Notes under the pieces: model-generated
The model's database searches: none
What the model saw: the letters and a program-made list of their open reading frames with translations, nothing else
Told to the model about the DNA's origin: nothing
DNA from: Crotophaga sulcirostris
Lineage: Eukaryota > Chordata > Aves > Cuculiformes > Crotophagidae
Length of the DNA: 64,000 nucleotides
Direction of reading: 5' to 3'
NCBI GenBank assembly: GCA_013397455.1
Contig: VYZB01000221.1
Location: forward strand, 333,676 to 397,675
Shown here: one piece after another, positions 51,926 to 64,000 of the stretch
Position numbering within the stretch: the first letter of the stretch is position 1
Layout: each line of letters begins with the position of its first letter
Translations under genes and position numbers: made by a program

Positions 51926-52299
51926 ATTTGTTTGGCTTAATTTGCTTGAGGCCTAAGTGAAGAAGTACCAAACTAGTTCTACTTCACATAGACCTCTCAC
52001 AAGATGCTGTCTCAAGCTAGTTGTATGTAGGATACCGAGATACACACTGCTCCAGCTGACTGAGTTAAAAAAAGATGAAACACAAAGAACTAGGGTTTCA
52101 TTTGGCTTATGTTTACCCAGGATGGCTACATATTTTCAAGATATTTGCAATGTTCTTCTTCTCCTGTTTTGATTTCTCTGCCTAAGGAAGAGGCAACTGG
52201 GGCTGTGTGTTGCTGTGGGTGGGAGAAACCTCCCCATTTAGTAAGACAGGGTGAACAGAGCGGAAACAATTCTGCTTCCTCTGTCCTTGCATCATCTTG

Positions 52300-52730
52300 C
52301 TGCTCTCACCTCTCCCATGCTGGCTGCCTCAAGCCAGCACAGCATCCCTAGGCTGCTGTCCCCCAGATCTACCCCGTGGTAGGGCCTCAGAGGAGGCCAC
52401 AGCCCCCAGGCACCTAGTGAGGCCCCAGCAGCATGGCCGTTCCTCCCCGGGGCCACCTGCCACCCCTCAGGATGCCCACACCATGGCTGGGGGTGGCAGG
52501 CATAGATCGCCCTGGGGGCACAAGGGAGTGCTTGTGGTGAAGTGGGAGTTTGCTCCGCATACCCAGGGCAGGCAGTGGGGATGGAGCCCAGCCGAGCCCA
52601 GCTGCGCGATGGCAGCCCTGCCTCAGTACCAGGGAGACTGCTTGTTCCACAAGCCACCACAAACACTGCAGCACCCAGGCCTCAGCTCTGCCAGGCCCTA
52701 GCGGCAAAGTGACAGGGCCACGTAAGTGGA
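52300..52730 (+). other. Isolated GC-rich block, function unknown
   Basis: About 430 bases of GC-rich sequence with scattered CpG stand alone in AT-rich surroundings. A perfect donor-like GTAAGT lies at 52722-52727 on the plus strand. Open frames of about 130 codons run on both strands at once, are rich in Pro, Gly, Ala and Cys and match nothing known to me, so coding is unlikely. Alternatives are a first exon or promoter of a plus-strand transcript (TFEC or a lncRNA), or a GC-rich repeat or LTR. Confidence 0.4.
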
Positions 52731-55461
52731 AAGGTGTGGAAAAGTTTTAAGACTGAAAATCCAGGCCGATTTGTGAGGTGTTGTTACCAAACCCTGGGCA
52801 CAGGCTGCTGCAAATGATGGCAGTTGAGAACTACTTCTTCTGGGCCAGATGCTCAGCTCCTGCTGATGCATAATGGGACTGGAAAGCTGCTGTAATGGTG
52901 TTGTTGATTTTACCTGGCATGGGGGAATCCCTTCATTACTTACATGTTAATGAAGAAAAAGAAAACAACAGAAAGTTTTGAAAATATTTCACTCTGTTCT
53001 CTTTTACTCCACTTCTAACTGCTCAGTTTTTCCTTACCTGAATTCTGTGATGTTGTTGTTTCGCCAGGTTTTTGGGCAGCACTGGTGAACTGGGGCTACA
53101 TAGGAAATTATTTTGAGAGGAACAAGATGAAAATTATGCACTTAATTGCCTTTCCAAAAGAGACCCCTGCGCAAACAGTCCAAGATTCCTGTCATATAAA
53201 AAAAAGAGAAGCCTCTTAGCAGCCTTCTCAACCATCTCACTTTTAATACTGCTGTTTTGCCACTTCAAAATTCTTTAGAGCCTTTTACACACACAAAAAA
53301 TCACCCGTTTCTGATAGCAAATAGCCTCTCCCTTGAGTTCTGGAGACTGAAATACCTAAGTAACTGTAGAAAATGCGTGGCAACAAGAACATCTGACTTT
53401 GTTTCACCCTTTCTTACATCAGTTCTTTGTTAGTATTGGCTGAATTATAGCTTTTATTGTCACAGTAAAGTCTTGGTGGCTCTACTGTTATGCCGTGAAA
53501 CGACTGGAGGTTGTGGACCCCCAGCCAGTGTTCACCATTGTTCCAGGGATGTGCGTGAGCTGCAGAGTAAAAGGTCACTCAGAGTATTTGCTTTGGGTTT
53601 TTTTTTCTTTCTGGGACAGGGATTGCTCATCTACACTGCACTAATATTTTACCTGATGCCCTGAGATTCAGAAACATGCTGCTAGAGGTTTTCCATTTGG
53701 AGACCCACTGTTGTCTTTTAGAAATCCTTTTTGCATCCCTGAAAGTAAGAGACACAGCACAGAGCCCTCCACAGCTCCACTGTGACAGCACTTAGAACTA
53801 AGTGAGTGCAAAACCCAAAAGCTACACAGCTTACTGCATTTTCAGAAAAGCCAAAGTATTGCAAGATTAGGTCTAGCTCAGCTTACCTGCTTTAACAGTC
53901 CAATATGACAACTTTGTTTCCTGTCTCCTATGCTTTGTTGTAGGGGCCATTTTGGGGAGATTGGAAAGAATTAAACAGAGATTTGTGATCATTCCAGATT
54001 TTGCTCTCATCTTACTTTAAAGATCCATTAAAGCTCAAATTAAACAAGACTCCTGCTGTTAGCTCAGTCAACTGTGAATGGGTTTGTGCAACTGTTACAC
54101 ATCCTTTGAAAGTAATGGAGTAACACGAAAAAACCTTGCTAAGGATTCCCTTTTGATACAGAATGATTTTTACTGCAAGGATTTTCGTTTGTTTTAAGGC
54201 TTTGATTGCTTAAATATTTTCAGAGAAGAAAGCATACATGATTCTTAATTGCTCTCTAAATTGGGAAGCTGCTATGTCTTAAATAGAGAATTAAATTACT
54301 GTGTTCTTCTTGAGGATATGTGTCTTGCTGATCTTCCAGATAAAATGAACTCTTGAGTGAAAGTCATTAATCGTGACATCTTAATAACATACACTTCAAA
54401 AGGGGTATATGCTCTTTCAGATTACTAAGATACCATCAGTGAAAGCAAAACGTAATGTGACGTGCTGGGGACATCTAGTGGACGAAAAGTAAAATAGTAA
54501 AAATACACAGCAAGCACGCTGTCTTCTGTTAGAACAAAATACAAAATCAGGACTCACAGAAATGAACAAACGTTCACTCTATTTAAACCTTGAATTAAAT
54601 GTTTTCCAACAAAAGAAAACTTTTTTCTACTTATGGAAGAAACAACTATGCCTCTGTAGTTGTCTTTAAATAACAAATAATTAATTTGATTTCATTTTGG
54701 AGGTGGAAGTTTATTTCATTTTTTTTCTGTTATTTTATTTATTTGACAAGTAATTTCAGCTTCCTTTCTTGCAATAAAACAAACATAATTCTTACCAAAT
54801 AATAGTTACCTACTATTTTATTCATTTTGAGGTGTCCGGGTGGAAGATGTTAAAAGCTGTACATACAAGTACCTCAAATATTCCTCTCTTGTCAGAATTA
54901 AAGCTGTCAATGAAGTTGATTTGTACCACTACTATTACCAGTGTTATTACATTTCATCTTTGACATTTTATGTATGACCTTAAACTCAACTTGGTTTGGA
55001 GATGTACTCTCATATCAGGGAGAAAAATGCTTACTTTGGCTACCCTTACCACAGAAACAGAATACTGAATCCTTGCCAGGAATAATCTAAAGTCTCCAGG
55101 AAAAGACGTATTGATTTTCATGGGTTCCAGTGAGACCAGTGTGCCTGGACGTTCATCAACTGAAGGCACCTGCAGGTTTTAGAAACTACTTGGAAGTAGT
55201 AGCAAAACAACCACTGACCTGTCATTATGGTTACAGACAGGCCGAGTAATATTTAACACACACAATAACCATCTTCCCATCTCTCTCACTTCACTTACCT
55301 ACCCAATTCACTTCAAAGAGGTATGAACGTGCAGACTTTTAATATGCCAAATCACTGCTTATGGGAGCAGCTTGAGATTGATTTCAGGAGCCAAAGTCAA
55401 AGAGAACCACCTATTCTTGAGCAAGACTTCAGACTAGAAAGCACTAGGGCAGGTGCTACGA
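52731..55461. other. Non-coding stretch
   Basis: No gene is recognised. A weak CTCF-like core (minus strand CCACTAGATGTCCC, 11 of 14) lies at 54468-54481. Confidence 0.5.
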
Positions 55462-55600
55462 TACAGAATCACAGAATGGTTTGGATTGGAAGGGACCTTT
55501 AAAGATCATCTAGTTCCAGCACCCCTGCTGCTGGCAAGGACATAATGCTGGAGCATAGCTAAATGGAGCTATGCCAAGGCCCATAGAGAAATAGGACACC
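55462..55600 (-). mobile_element. CR1 3' terminus
   Basis: The segment opens with ACAGAATCACAGAATGGTTT and continues GGATTGGAAGGGACCTTTAA and AGATCATCTAGTTCCAGCAC, a textbook antisense CR1 3' end. Only about 140 bases are present. Little divergence from the familiar form suggests a younger insertion than most here. Confidence 0.92.
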
Positions 55601-57989
55601 ACTGGTATGTGTTGATTTACATGTTGTTGGTGAAAGACAGTTACATTTTTGGGCCAACAGTAGCAGTGTTTTCAGACAGGGACATTGTGTAGTGCCTCTG
55701 TAAAGAAGCAGAGAAGCATAGCTTGTGTAACAACCATCTTAAGGAAGAATTGGGTTACTTTGGATCTGAAACTTGAGAGAACCAGGAAACAGCAGTTCCT
55801 CAGAGGTATTGTTCAAGCTGTTCTGCTCAGTCTATAACATATTTTTCTCAGTGCTTCAAGGGATTTTTGGACAAAGGAAAGGATGCTATGTATTTTTATT
55901 TTAGTGTTGAAGTTTTGAGGTAGTCCTGCACAATGGCAAAATCTACAATTACAGTTAAAGGGGAAAAGTCAAATAAATGTACATGAGCCCTGAGCCTTCT
56001 CCATTGGAAGTTACTATAAAAAGCAGTAACCAGGAAGGAAGGTAGGTTAAGGAAGAGTTATCTGTAAACAGAAGTAGAATTTGCTGCCTTAATTCCCTAA
56101 AATAGTGGCCTTCATCTGCCCAGATAAACACCAGAATAATCCTCTCTCACGCAAAATGGGTCATACTAGCCAAGTTCTCACCAGTCTTGACTACCATTTT
56201 CTGAAAACTTGTGAGATTAATGTGTGATCAGGCGCTGTGACTATGGAGTTATACTGTAAGATCAGTCAATGAAGAGACTTAATATACAATTAAAATTTTC
56301 AGGTGACTGTGATAAGCTGTTACTTTATCTACTGTTTGTTTATGGTAACTGTCCTCAGAAATCTTTCCTGCTGAATCCTGCATTTTATTAGGGCTGAGGG
56401 GACAGTAAAAGCCTCTTCAGAGGAAGAATCAATAGTGAAAGCCTGATAGTTATTTAGGTAAAACTGTAAGCTTAAGAGTAATGTAAGGTTGCCAAGGTTG
56501 TGTAGCATACAGCTAAGTCACATAGTATTGAAGTTCAATTCTTAGTCCAGTAAGAACCAGTCCATTAGGGTCTGTAAGTAGCTAAATGAGGCAAACTAGA
56601 TTTTTGAGGTGTTTTTCACATACTTCACACTGAGGCAGTTCACATTACAGTTTTGATGAAACTACGTTTGAACAGGATACAATTTGGGCCCAGCGGTGTG
56701 TGCACAGTGGATTAGGAAAAAAAAAAACCAAAAAGCTTCTGTTAGACCAAATGGTTCTAAAAATTGTTTTCCTGGTGTAAACAGAGTCCCTCTTGGATTA
56801 TCAGACCTTTCTTAGAGAAGGAGAGTCTGTCTTTCCATTAAATCAAAGGGAACAGAAATCAGTCCTGTAAGCAGGTGGTTGTCTCTGGGTGATGCCCAGG
56901 TTAGATTTTCTATTTCAAACTCTTATATGTGTTACTGGGGAAACTACCCATGAAATCTGAGACATTGTGAAGATAGAGGCTAAACAAGCTCTTCAGTCTA
57001 TAGTGCTCCGCTGCAAGTGTTACTGGGACCCAACACTAATTGATCTTTGTGAAAACAGAGAAGCTTAAATTCTCACCCTAGGACTGGTGAGATTTTAAAC
57101 AAACTGCACAGTGCATTCTTCTTTATGGAAGATTCTTATTTAAGTGTTATTGGCCTCTAGACTTGTTTTCAGCATCTGGTGAAAACTCACTGAGGAGAAT
57201 AAATGTATTTACCCAGTGATCTTTTAATAGCATCTTGTTTTTATTAGAGCAAAAGGAAAATAAGTTGTCAAGGGTAAGGATGAGTTTCCTTCAAGATGAG
57301 GTGACTGCAAAAATTGAAAAATATAAAGTGGGGTTGTTATAACTTGCTTGTCAAAGTGAGACAGTCATATAAAGCCACATGTAGCATAGGCGGGACATAC
57401 TGGGGTTGATGAAGACCCCAAAAGCATGTCTGATCTCTTTTAAAACAGTGGATTTGTATGGGAGATCTGTGCCCTCTTCAAATTTGGTTGACTGAGGTAA
57501 TAAAAAAGCCAACATTTTCTGAACTTATTAATGTAAAAAGTCTTTGCATGACACTTGGAATAGCACAACATAAATATCAATGTCTGGTAAGCGCAGATTT
57601 TGAATAAACTTCCCGAAACCCCTCAGTCACAGATCTGTCAAAGTACTGTGTGGATACAGAGTACTACTAGGGCAGGAAAATATCTGATTTTGTACTTAGG
57701 AAAATAAGAAAATCTTGCTTGCTGATAAAGTTACTTGTAAATTTTGAAAAAAAGGTACCTGATATTTTTGATTCTTTAAAAGATGGGAAACCTGACAATA
57801 CTTTTGTCTCAGCACTAACCTTTTGCCCTCTGTTCTGTTTAAAACGTTCACTTTGGGTATTTTAGCTGCTTGATTTGAAAACCTGTTCATTTTTACTTTA
57901 AATTTCTTCATGTTTCTCAATTTATAAAGTGGTTTTGGAAATGCTGAAAAGTTTTTTGAAGTATAAATGAAATAGTAGTCTAGTGAAAT
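55601..57989. other. Non-coding stretch, no recognised feature
   Basis: AT-rich sequence, no exon or repeat recognised. Confidence 0.5.
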
Positions 57990-60200
57990 CTTGATATAAT
58001 AGAGTCAAGGTAGGGTAATTAGGATAGGACAATACTGGGCAGTTCAACCAGATGTAGTGAGGATTTTTCAGCCCTGTCATTCTTTTTATCAAACCTGTTC
58101 CTAAAAGCCTCGAATGATGTTTCCCAAGTAGTCTATTCAAATACTTTACTATCTTCATCTTTAATAGGTTCATATTGGTAGTAAACATTAATCCTTTTAG
58201 TTTTCTTCAAATCTGCAGAGGGCAAAAAGAATAGTGGGCGTCATACTAGCTACAAACCCCTTTAATTTATTGAAAGAATATAACCAAGTTTCCTTTAAAT
58301 GTTTTCTTTTAACATACCTTGCAGATCATAATTTCTAACTCTCTCAAATTCTTGTTGTCTACTGGGCTGTCTCCCAAAGGAGAGGTAATCTCTGCATTGC
58401 ATTGCAGTGCCCAAAATTGAACATTACACGGTACGTCACATCTCTCCTATGTTCAGTAACTCTCATGTCTTGTAGATGGTGAATCCTAGAATGTTCTTTT
58501 GCAATAGTATCACATTCTTGACTTAAATCAAATGTCTGATTAACTGAAAGCCCAGAGTCTTTTTTTCAATATTGCTGACTAGCCAGCTATTCACGTTGTA
58601 TTTATGCATTTGAATGTTCCTTGCTAAGCACTCTGCTTAGCCTTTATTTAATTTCATCGTGTTGATTTCAAGCCATGTCTTTTGTATATTAACATTACTT
58701 AAAGTTTGAATCCTATTCTGCTGAGCATTTGCAATCTGTTCCAGTTTGAACTTCTCTGGAAATGTTATAAATATACTCTCTGGTTAGTCATGCACAACAC
58801 AGAGGAACACACTGAATGCAGCCTACAATGCATATCTGCAGACAGTGGTTTGATATCTTCTGATAGTAGACAGATAATTTTTGATTACTTTGGGAGTGCT
58901 TTCTTCTTCCTGGGTTGCTACAAACTTATTTCATGTTTACATAAACTCTGTATTTGTGTATTTTGCTAGCAAGGATGATATTTAAAACATTGACAGTAGC
59001 CTGACTAAGTGCAGTGGGTATTGAGTATCTGATCAAATCTCACCCTTTGTGAATGCTGAAGCAAAGATAATATTAACATTTCAGCTTTTACTATCTGCTG
59101 TTCTCTTTTCTTCCTTTTTAAGGAACAGACACGCTTTTCCTTGTCATCATCCCATTTCTAAAATATTTCTCTTGTTGCATTTCATGTTTCTTGTCAGGTG
59201 AAACTCATAGTCACTTTGATCTGTGCTGCATCTTATTCTTTTATAGTCTTTTTTACATCTATACCTATAGGTCCTTGTTACTGCTTTTGTATTTATATTT
59301 ATATTTTTCTGCTTTCCTTTTCCTGGCCCTTAAAGAGCTTTTGATGGAGCCATATTGGTCTCTTAGTATGCTCCATATGCTTTCTTTGCATCATGACAGT
59401 CTGCCATTGTATCTTTAATATAGTCCCTTTCAGTAACTGCAAACTCTCCTGCAGTCCTTTTTTCCTTAGAATATCTTCCCAAGAGACCCTACCTTCCAGT
59501 TCCCTCAGTTTGATGAAGTCTGCTTTTTTGAACTCCATTGTCCTTATTCTGCTGCTCTCATTCCTCCCTTTCTTTAGATTTGTGAACTCTATAGTTTTGT
59601 AATCACTTTCACCGAAATTACCTTCTACCTTCAGCTTCTCAACCAGATCCTCCCTATTAGTCAGAATCAGTTCTAAAACAGCTATAAGCTTCTCAGTACC
59701 TTCTTCCACCTACTTAAAAGAAGGTTGTCCTAAACTTTTCCTGAAAGCCTACTGGACTCTCTTCATCCTGACGTTATTTTCCAGCACATATGTGTGTATG
59801 ATTCAAGTATCCTATTACAACAGGTAAGAGGGCTCCCTTTGGATGCTTGTATAAGTTGCAAAAAAAAAAAAAAAAGCCCACCTGAAAAAGCACCAAACTC
59901 TACTCTGTTGTTCTGATGAGGTTATTTCTAACAGGTCCTTATTTTGACATTGCCTTTATTTTTTTCCTTTTTACCTTTTCCTTGAGATGCTCAATGCACC
60001 TCTCACCTCTTCTGGCAGTTGAGTGAGGATCTACATTTTTGATGTATGGTGTGGCATCTTCTTTTTCTGCAGAGCCTGTCTTTCACAAGCAAAATGTACT
60101 CCTTTATTGCAGCAGTTAGAGGAAGTAGCATGGAAGCATGACCATTACACAGCAGTCATAGACAGCTGCTTAGTCCAATTGGGAAGGCTTCTGTCTCACA
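57990..60200 (-). mobile_element. Ancient, long CR1-type LINE remnant
   Basis: This is a diverged CR1-clade LINE in minus orientation, identified by protein and layout. The frame at 59299-59709 reads through the endonuclease-RT linker: [18 protein letters not shown], then [11 protein letters not shown], then [20 protein letters not shown]. These are standard CR1 blocks (LDLLLTNRE, GHSDH, FRRADF, VPWE). The 59.7-60.1 kb part corresponds to the upstream endonuclease region, and 58.04-58.2 kb to the 3' UTR/C-terminal part. An A-rich run at about 59859-59875 interrupts it. The much poorer match compared with other copies here implies an old family, perhaps shared with crocodilians or turtles. Confidence 0.75.
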
Positions 60201-60884
60201 TTCAATAGCTGCCTTAGCTCTAGGGAATCAGAACACTTCAGAAACTTCCTCGGTTTTGCCGTACCCTTATTTGTGATTTTTCATATGAATGAAAGGTTTT
60301 AACAAGTTTGAGGCTTGGTAAAGTTGGAAAATTAGTTTGTTGAGCAAAACAGTGTTAATGTTTTACACCATTCACAATTATATTGAGAATTCTTATCTTA
60401 AATCTAGGGCAAACTGGTATTAACTGGCCAGAAGATCATGTAATAAACAGAGGTTGCAATGTAAGCACCAGATTCTAGGGGAGGGAGACGGGTAATTTTC
60501 CAACAGAACAGGATAGATTTTTTTTTCTTTCTTTGCAAAATTCCAGCCTGTTCCTGCTGCAGTAGACGCTCTTTAGCTGTCAGTATGTTTATTTGCAAAG
60601 CTACAGAAATCTTTATAAAATTAATGTATCTCTTTAACCTACTAGTGGTTGTTTGGATTACCTGGGTTATGAACAAGCCACACCAGTCCACCGACATCAT
60701 CTTTCCCAATAGTGAAAGAGTTTTTTATGTTTTCTTTCATGGTGGAAATGCAGCCTCTCCCTGTTTGGTAAATATTTTTAATCCAAACAGCAAGTGATGC
60801 CAGTTACAGGACTCCCCTGGGATTATTCCATGATTGTGGAAACTAGTTCAGGACATTTATCATTGTCTCAGAGGTTGTTCCTGT
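60201..60884. other. Short non-coding interval between LINEs
   Basis: Nothing recognised. Frames at 60404-60709 (minus) and 60585-60797 (plus) overlap antisense and have no support. Confidence 0.5.
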
Positions 60885-62225
60885 CATCTTTGATTCATCT
60901 GCACTGAAAAACACTCAGAATGACAAAATGGTTGAAATTGAAAGACTAGGCTATCACCTAGTTCACTTCCCCTGCTGAAAACAGGGCCAGCTACAGCACA
61001 TTGCATGTGGTCATGTCCAGTTGAGTTTTGAATATCACCAAGGACGATGACTTCACAACCTCCCCAAACAACCCGCTCCAGTGTTTGAACAATAAAAAAA
61101 AAATTCTTATGTTTAATTGACTTTCCCTGTATTTCAATTTGCACCCACAGACTCCTGGGCCTGTTCCTAGGCATGACTGAGAAGAGTCTGGCTCTATCTT
61201 CTTTACCCCTTTCCATTAGACATATGACCCTCTCCAGGCTGACCAGTCCCAGCCTTCTCAGCCTATTCACATAACTTGTATCTGCCAAGCCCTTCATCAT
61301 CTTCATGGTCTTCTGCTGCATTCCCTCTAGTATGACTGTGTCTTCCTTGCATTGAGAAATCCAGGACTAGACCCAGCACTCCAGCTGTAAACCTTCACAG
61401 TGCTGAGGAGATCACACCCTTGACCTGGTGCCAATGTGATGCTGTTCTAAACGCAGCCCAGAAGAGACTGTTAGCTTTTCTCACTTTAAGGGCTCATTGC
61501 TGCGTCATTGTCTATCAGGACCACTAGAGCCTTCTCTGCAAAGCTCCTTTCCCACCAGTCATCCCCCAGCCTGTACTAGTGGATGCAGGTTTTCTTCCCA
61601 GGGCTATTTACCTTTAATTTCTTGTGATTCTTGTTGGCAGGTTACTGTGATCTCTCTGAAAGGCAGCACAGCAACTAGTGTATCAGCCATTCCTCCCAGT
61701 TTTGTATTTTTTTCAGTCTTGCTAAGGGTGCAGTCTGTCTCATTGTCTAGGTCTTTAATGAACATGTTAAACCATATTAAACCAAATATTGACCCCTGGG
61801 GGACACAACTAAAAGCTGACCTCCAGCTGGACTTTGTGCCACTTTGAGTCCAGCATCAAGGTAGTCACATCATTGTAGAAGGCTATCAGGTTGGTCTGAC
61901 GTGGTTGTCTCTTTGTAAATCCATGATGACTACTCCCGGTCACGTTCCTGTACTTAATTTCTTTGTGAATGGCTCCCAGAAGTATTTACTTCACCAGCTT
62001 CACTGGGACTGAGATGAAGCTGACTCGTCTGTTTTTCCCTGGATCCTCCTTCTGACCCTTTTTGAAGGTAGTAGTGGCATTTTCCTTCTTTCAGGAAAGA
62101 TCATAAATAATCAAGAGTGGCCTCACAATGACATGCTATCAAGTCACATGCACTTATTTATATCAATTTTTTTAAATGTTCCCTAATCTGATCCTTCTCA
62201 AACTAGCAAAAGTCTTGTTGCTCCA
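60885..62225 (-). mobile_element. CR1 LINE, 3' half
   Basis: This is CR1 in antisense: the 3' UTR part near 60950-61090 (CACAACCTCCCCAAACAACC), the TGACCAGTCCCAGCCTTCTC block at 61240, the CCCTGGGGGACACAACT phrase at 61793, and the RT-region phrases GGATCCTCCTTCTGACCC (62041) and GAGTGGCCTCACAATGACAT (62114). It extends to about 62225 (TTGTTGCTCCAG). No frame of RT length survives. Confidence 0.9.
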
Positions 62226-64000
62226 GAAAAATGGCATAATAAGAATTGCCAGAGTATGATGAGGTGACCAGTCTAGTGATATATAACCCATTTTCAGTTG
62301 GAGATGTTTTCACAAAACAGTCTTTTTTCCCCCTTAATGTAGGCTATATTATTTATTTCAGCCTTAAGTTTAAAAATCAAACAGAAATACCCCACCAAAA
62401 ATCCAATTCAATGATCTTACTATTTCTTATGAAAAAGGTAAGCCCAGCCAAAGTCAAATGCATAAATTTTATCCTCTATTTATCTAGACTCGTGATTCAT
62501 ATAAAGGTAGAAGGAATCATATTGTAATACAAAATTGTCTCCTGAGGAATATGGTAGAAGTAAATTATCTTCATTCAGAACATGGCTGGATAAAACATTG
62601 TTCTTTTTGCAGAAATACAGAACAAGACATCTTAACAAGAGAGTACTGGATGACCATTCACTGATCCATACATGTTTACAGGATATTTTAAAATAAATAC
62701 TGACATTGTGAATATAATTCTGCCTACTTATTTGGAATACTGAAAAATATAATTGGCATTTACATGTCTGTTCCTCTTAGAATGCAAGGTAGAAAGTTTT
62801 CATATAAATTCAAGATTATTTGAATTTGAAAAATTTACACCAAAAGTAATGCAACAGTTTGCTGACAACTTTTATTATTTATTTTTTTACTATATCCTTT
62901 TGAGAAACTCTGTGGCCCAAGAAAACTGAAATTTCAAGAAGAATCTTCTTGACTGGAACGTATTTTTTTTTTAGTTTGTAGAATATATAGTAGCAGCCAG
63001 GAATGGTTAGCTGGCTCTAGCTTCATTTTCTCCATATAATGGAGTGGTTCATACTTCTGGAAAATATCCAGTGCAATATTAAAAAAGTGAGTGAGCTATT
63101 TCCTAAGTCTCGGTTCTCCCACCTGCTTCTGCAGGTGAATAGCTGTAGCTGGGAGCCATGGATACAGGGAATGCTTTTTCTGTGTCTTTGTAATCATCAT
63201 TCCAGGAGTCCATGGCTACCCGTGACGGTTTGGACTCCAGAGTTCTGGGCACGGAGATAGCCAGCACGGGAGAGTGAGAATGGAGATTTATAGCCAACTT
63301 CCTCCAAGAAGGGTGGATATCTTTTCAGATGCCCAAACACATAGTGCTCAGGCAGAAGCACACCACCATTCCCTGTGGGCAGGGAATCTGCTCAGACACG
63401 AGGTGGCCCCTGCCAGATCCCTGCCCACAGAAGGCACAGAAGCCCAGGGGAGCTTTCTACTGGGCGAGGAATTCCCCACCTTGCAGCTATCCCTGAACTC
63501 ATGAGTCAGAACATTGAACTTTTCTCCCCTTAAAAGGCAAAATTTCGTATTTTATCTGCAAGAGGTCCCTCTATGCCCTCTCTCCTTACTAGAAATCCTG
63601 AAAGAGGGTAAAAGAAGTGCTGACTTCATTACTCGGACCAAAAGCAATGGGAGCAGAACCAGGCTCTCCATGGGTTTAGATAGGTTTGGATTTACAAAAT
63701 GATAGCTGATTAAAATGTATTGATTGAAAATAAAATACAAGTAATAATGCCATAATTTTTCTATTCAGTAGCAGTCTGACAAAAACACACTCACTTGTAA
63801 TGCAAATATGCCAACCCATATAGCTTTTCTTTCTAGGTATATGCCTTATATATTAAAAGCTAATGCCCTTACAGTACCTTTTAACAATTTTCATATACTG
63901 AATCCACTATCTAGAGAAAAAAAATATGGCTTGCATAATGAATTGCACACACATAAAAAAGAAGGTATGCAAAATAAACATATCAACTAGCTGAATGCTA
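62226..64000. other. Non-coding right end, no recognised gene
   Basis: AT-rich apart from a more balanced block at 63100-63500 that holds a 76-codon plus-strand frame (63274-63504). That frame has no recognised domain, and I see no splice evidence. It is treated as unassigned. Confidence 0.45.

Noticed and set aside
52292..52701. Pair of roughly 130-codon frames on opposite strands
   Set aside because: Sense and antisense frames covering the same GC-rich block indicate composition, not coding; no domain is recognisable.
62845..62872. Word resembling a mariner terminal repeat (CACCAAAAGTAATGC)
   Set aside because: No partner inverted copy or transposase remnant is visible nearby; too short to call.
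14430..64000. Coding exons of TFEC, the expected divergent neighbour
   Set aside because: I looked on the plus strand for its N-terminal and helix-loop-helix segments and found none. Non-coding 5' exons could be present but cannot be recognised from sequence alone.

Overview
This is a vertebrate, almost certainly avian, nuclear genomic window. The evidence is abundant CR1 LINE copies (some with the (ATTCTGTG)n-type 3' tail), an avian-type endogenous-retrovirus LTR, a mariner relic, exons bounded by GT/AG splice sites, and an AT-rich background with one sharp GC/CpG island. I see no prokaryotic operons, CRISPR arrays, tRNA or rRNA genes. Nearly all open frames here are chance frames, frames inside transposable elements, or frames created by a 30-bp tandem repeat.

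The only protein-coding gene I can identify is TES (testin), on the minus strand. Its first coding exon (13316-13342, nine codons, MDLESKVKK) sits in a CpG island at about 13.09-13.72 kb. Its second exon (1036-1121) encodes the start of the cysteine-rich N-terminus ([17 protein letters not shown]...). The two are separated by a 12,194-bp intron, and the rest of the gene lies off the left edge. The promoter island carries two direct CCAAT boxes and GC boxes; an AP-1-type site lies further upstream. A C-rich 30-bp minisatellite (about 13 units) sits roughly 0.7 kb upstream of the start codon.

From 14.4 kb to 64 kb I recognise no coding exon. This is the upstream flank of TES. In mammals the next gene on that side is TFEC, transcribed divergently, so this stretch should be the TES-TFEC intergenic region and/or 5' non-coding exons and introns of TFEC on the plus strand. 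It contains CR1 copies at 17.3-19.3 (-), 20.8-22.3 (+), 28.6-29.1 (-), 30.6 (-), 42.0-42.8 (-), 55.5 (-), 58.0-60.2 (-, ancient) and 60.9-62.2 kb (-). It also holds a mariner fragment at 26.2-26.5 kb, an ERV LTR fragment at 29.1-29.5 kb next to a (CTCCT)n repeat interrupted by an assembly gap, an ancient L2/MIR-like fragment at 51.8 kb, a lone GC-rich island at 52.3-52.7 kb, and a second assembly gap at 45.4 kb.

At the scale of the whole window, base composition appears to change sign at the TES island. The plus strand looks A/C-rich to the left (inside TES) and T/G-rich to the right. This is the pattern expected if germline transcription leaves the island in both directions. Several CTCF-like cores, all in the same orientation, lie in the right part. 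I find no convincing new biological system; the findings below are regulatory and structural hypotheses that can be tested.
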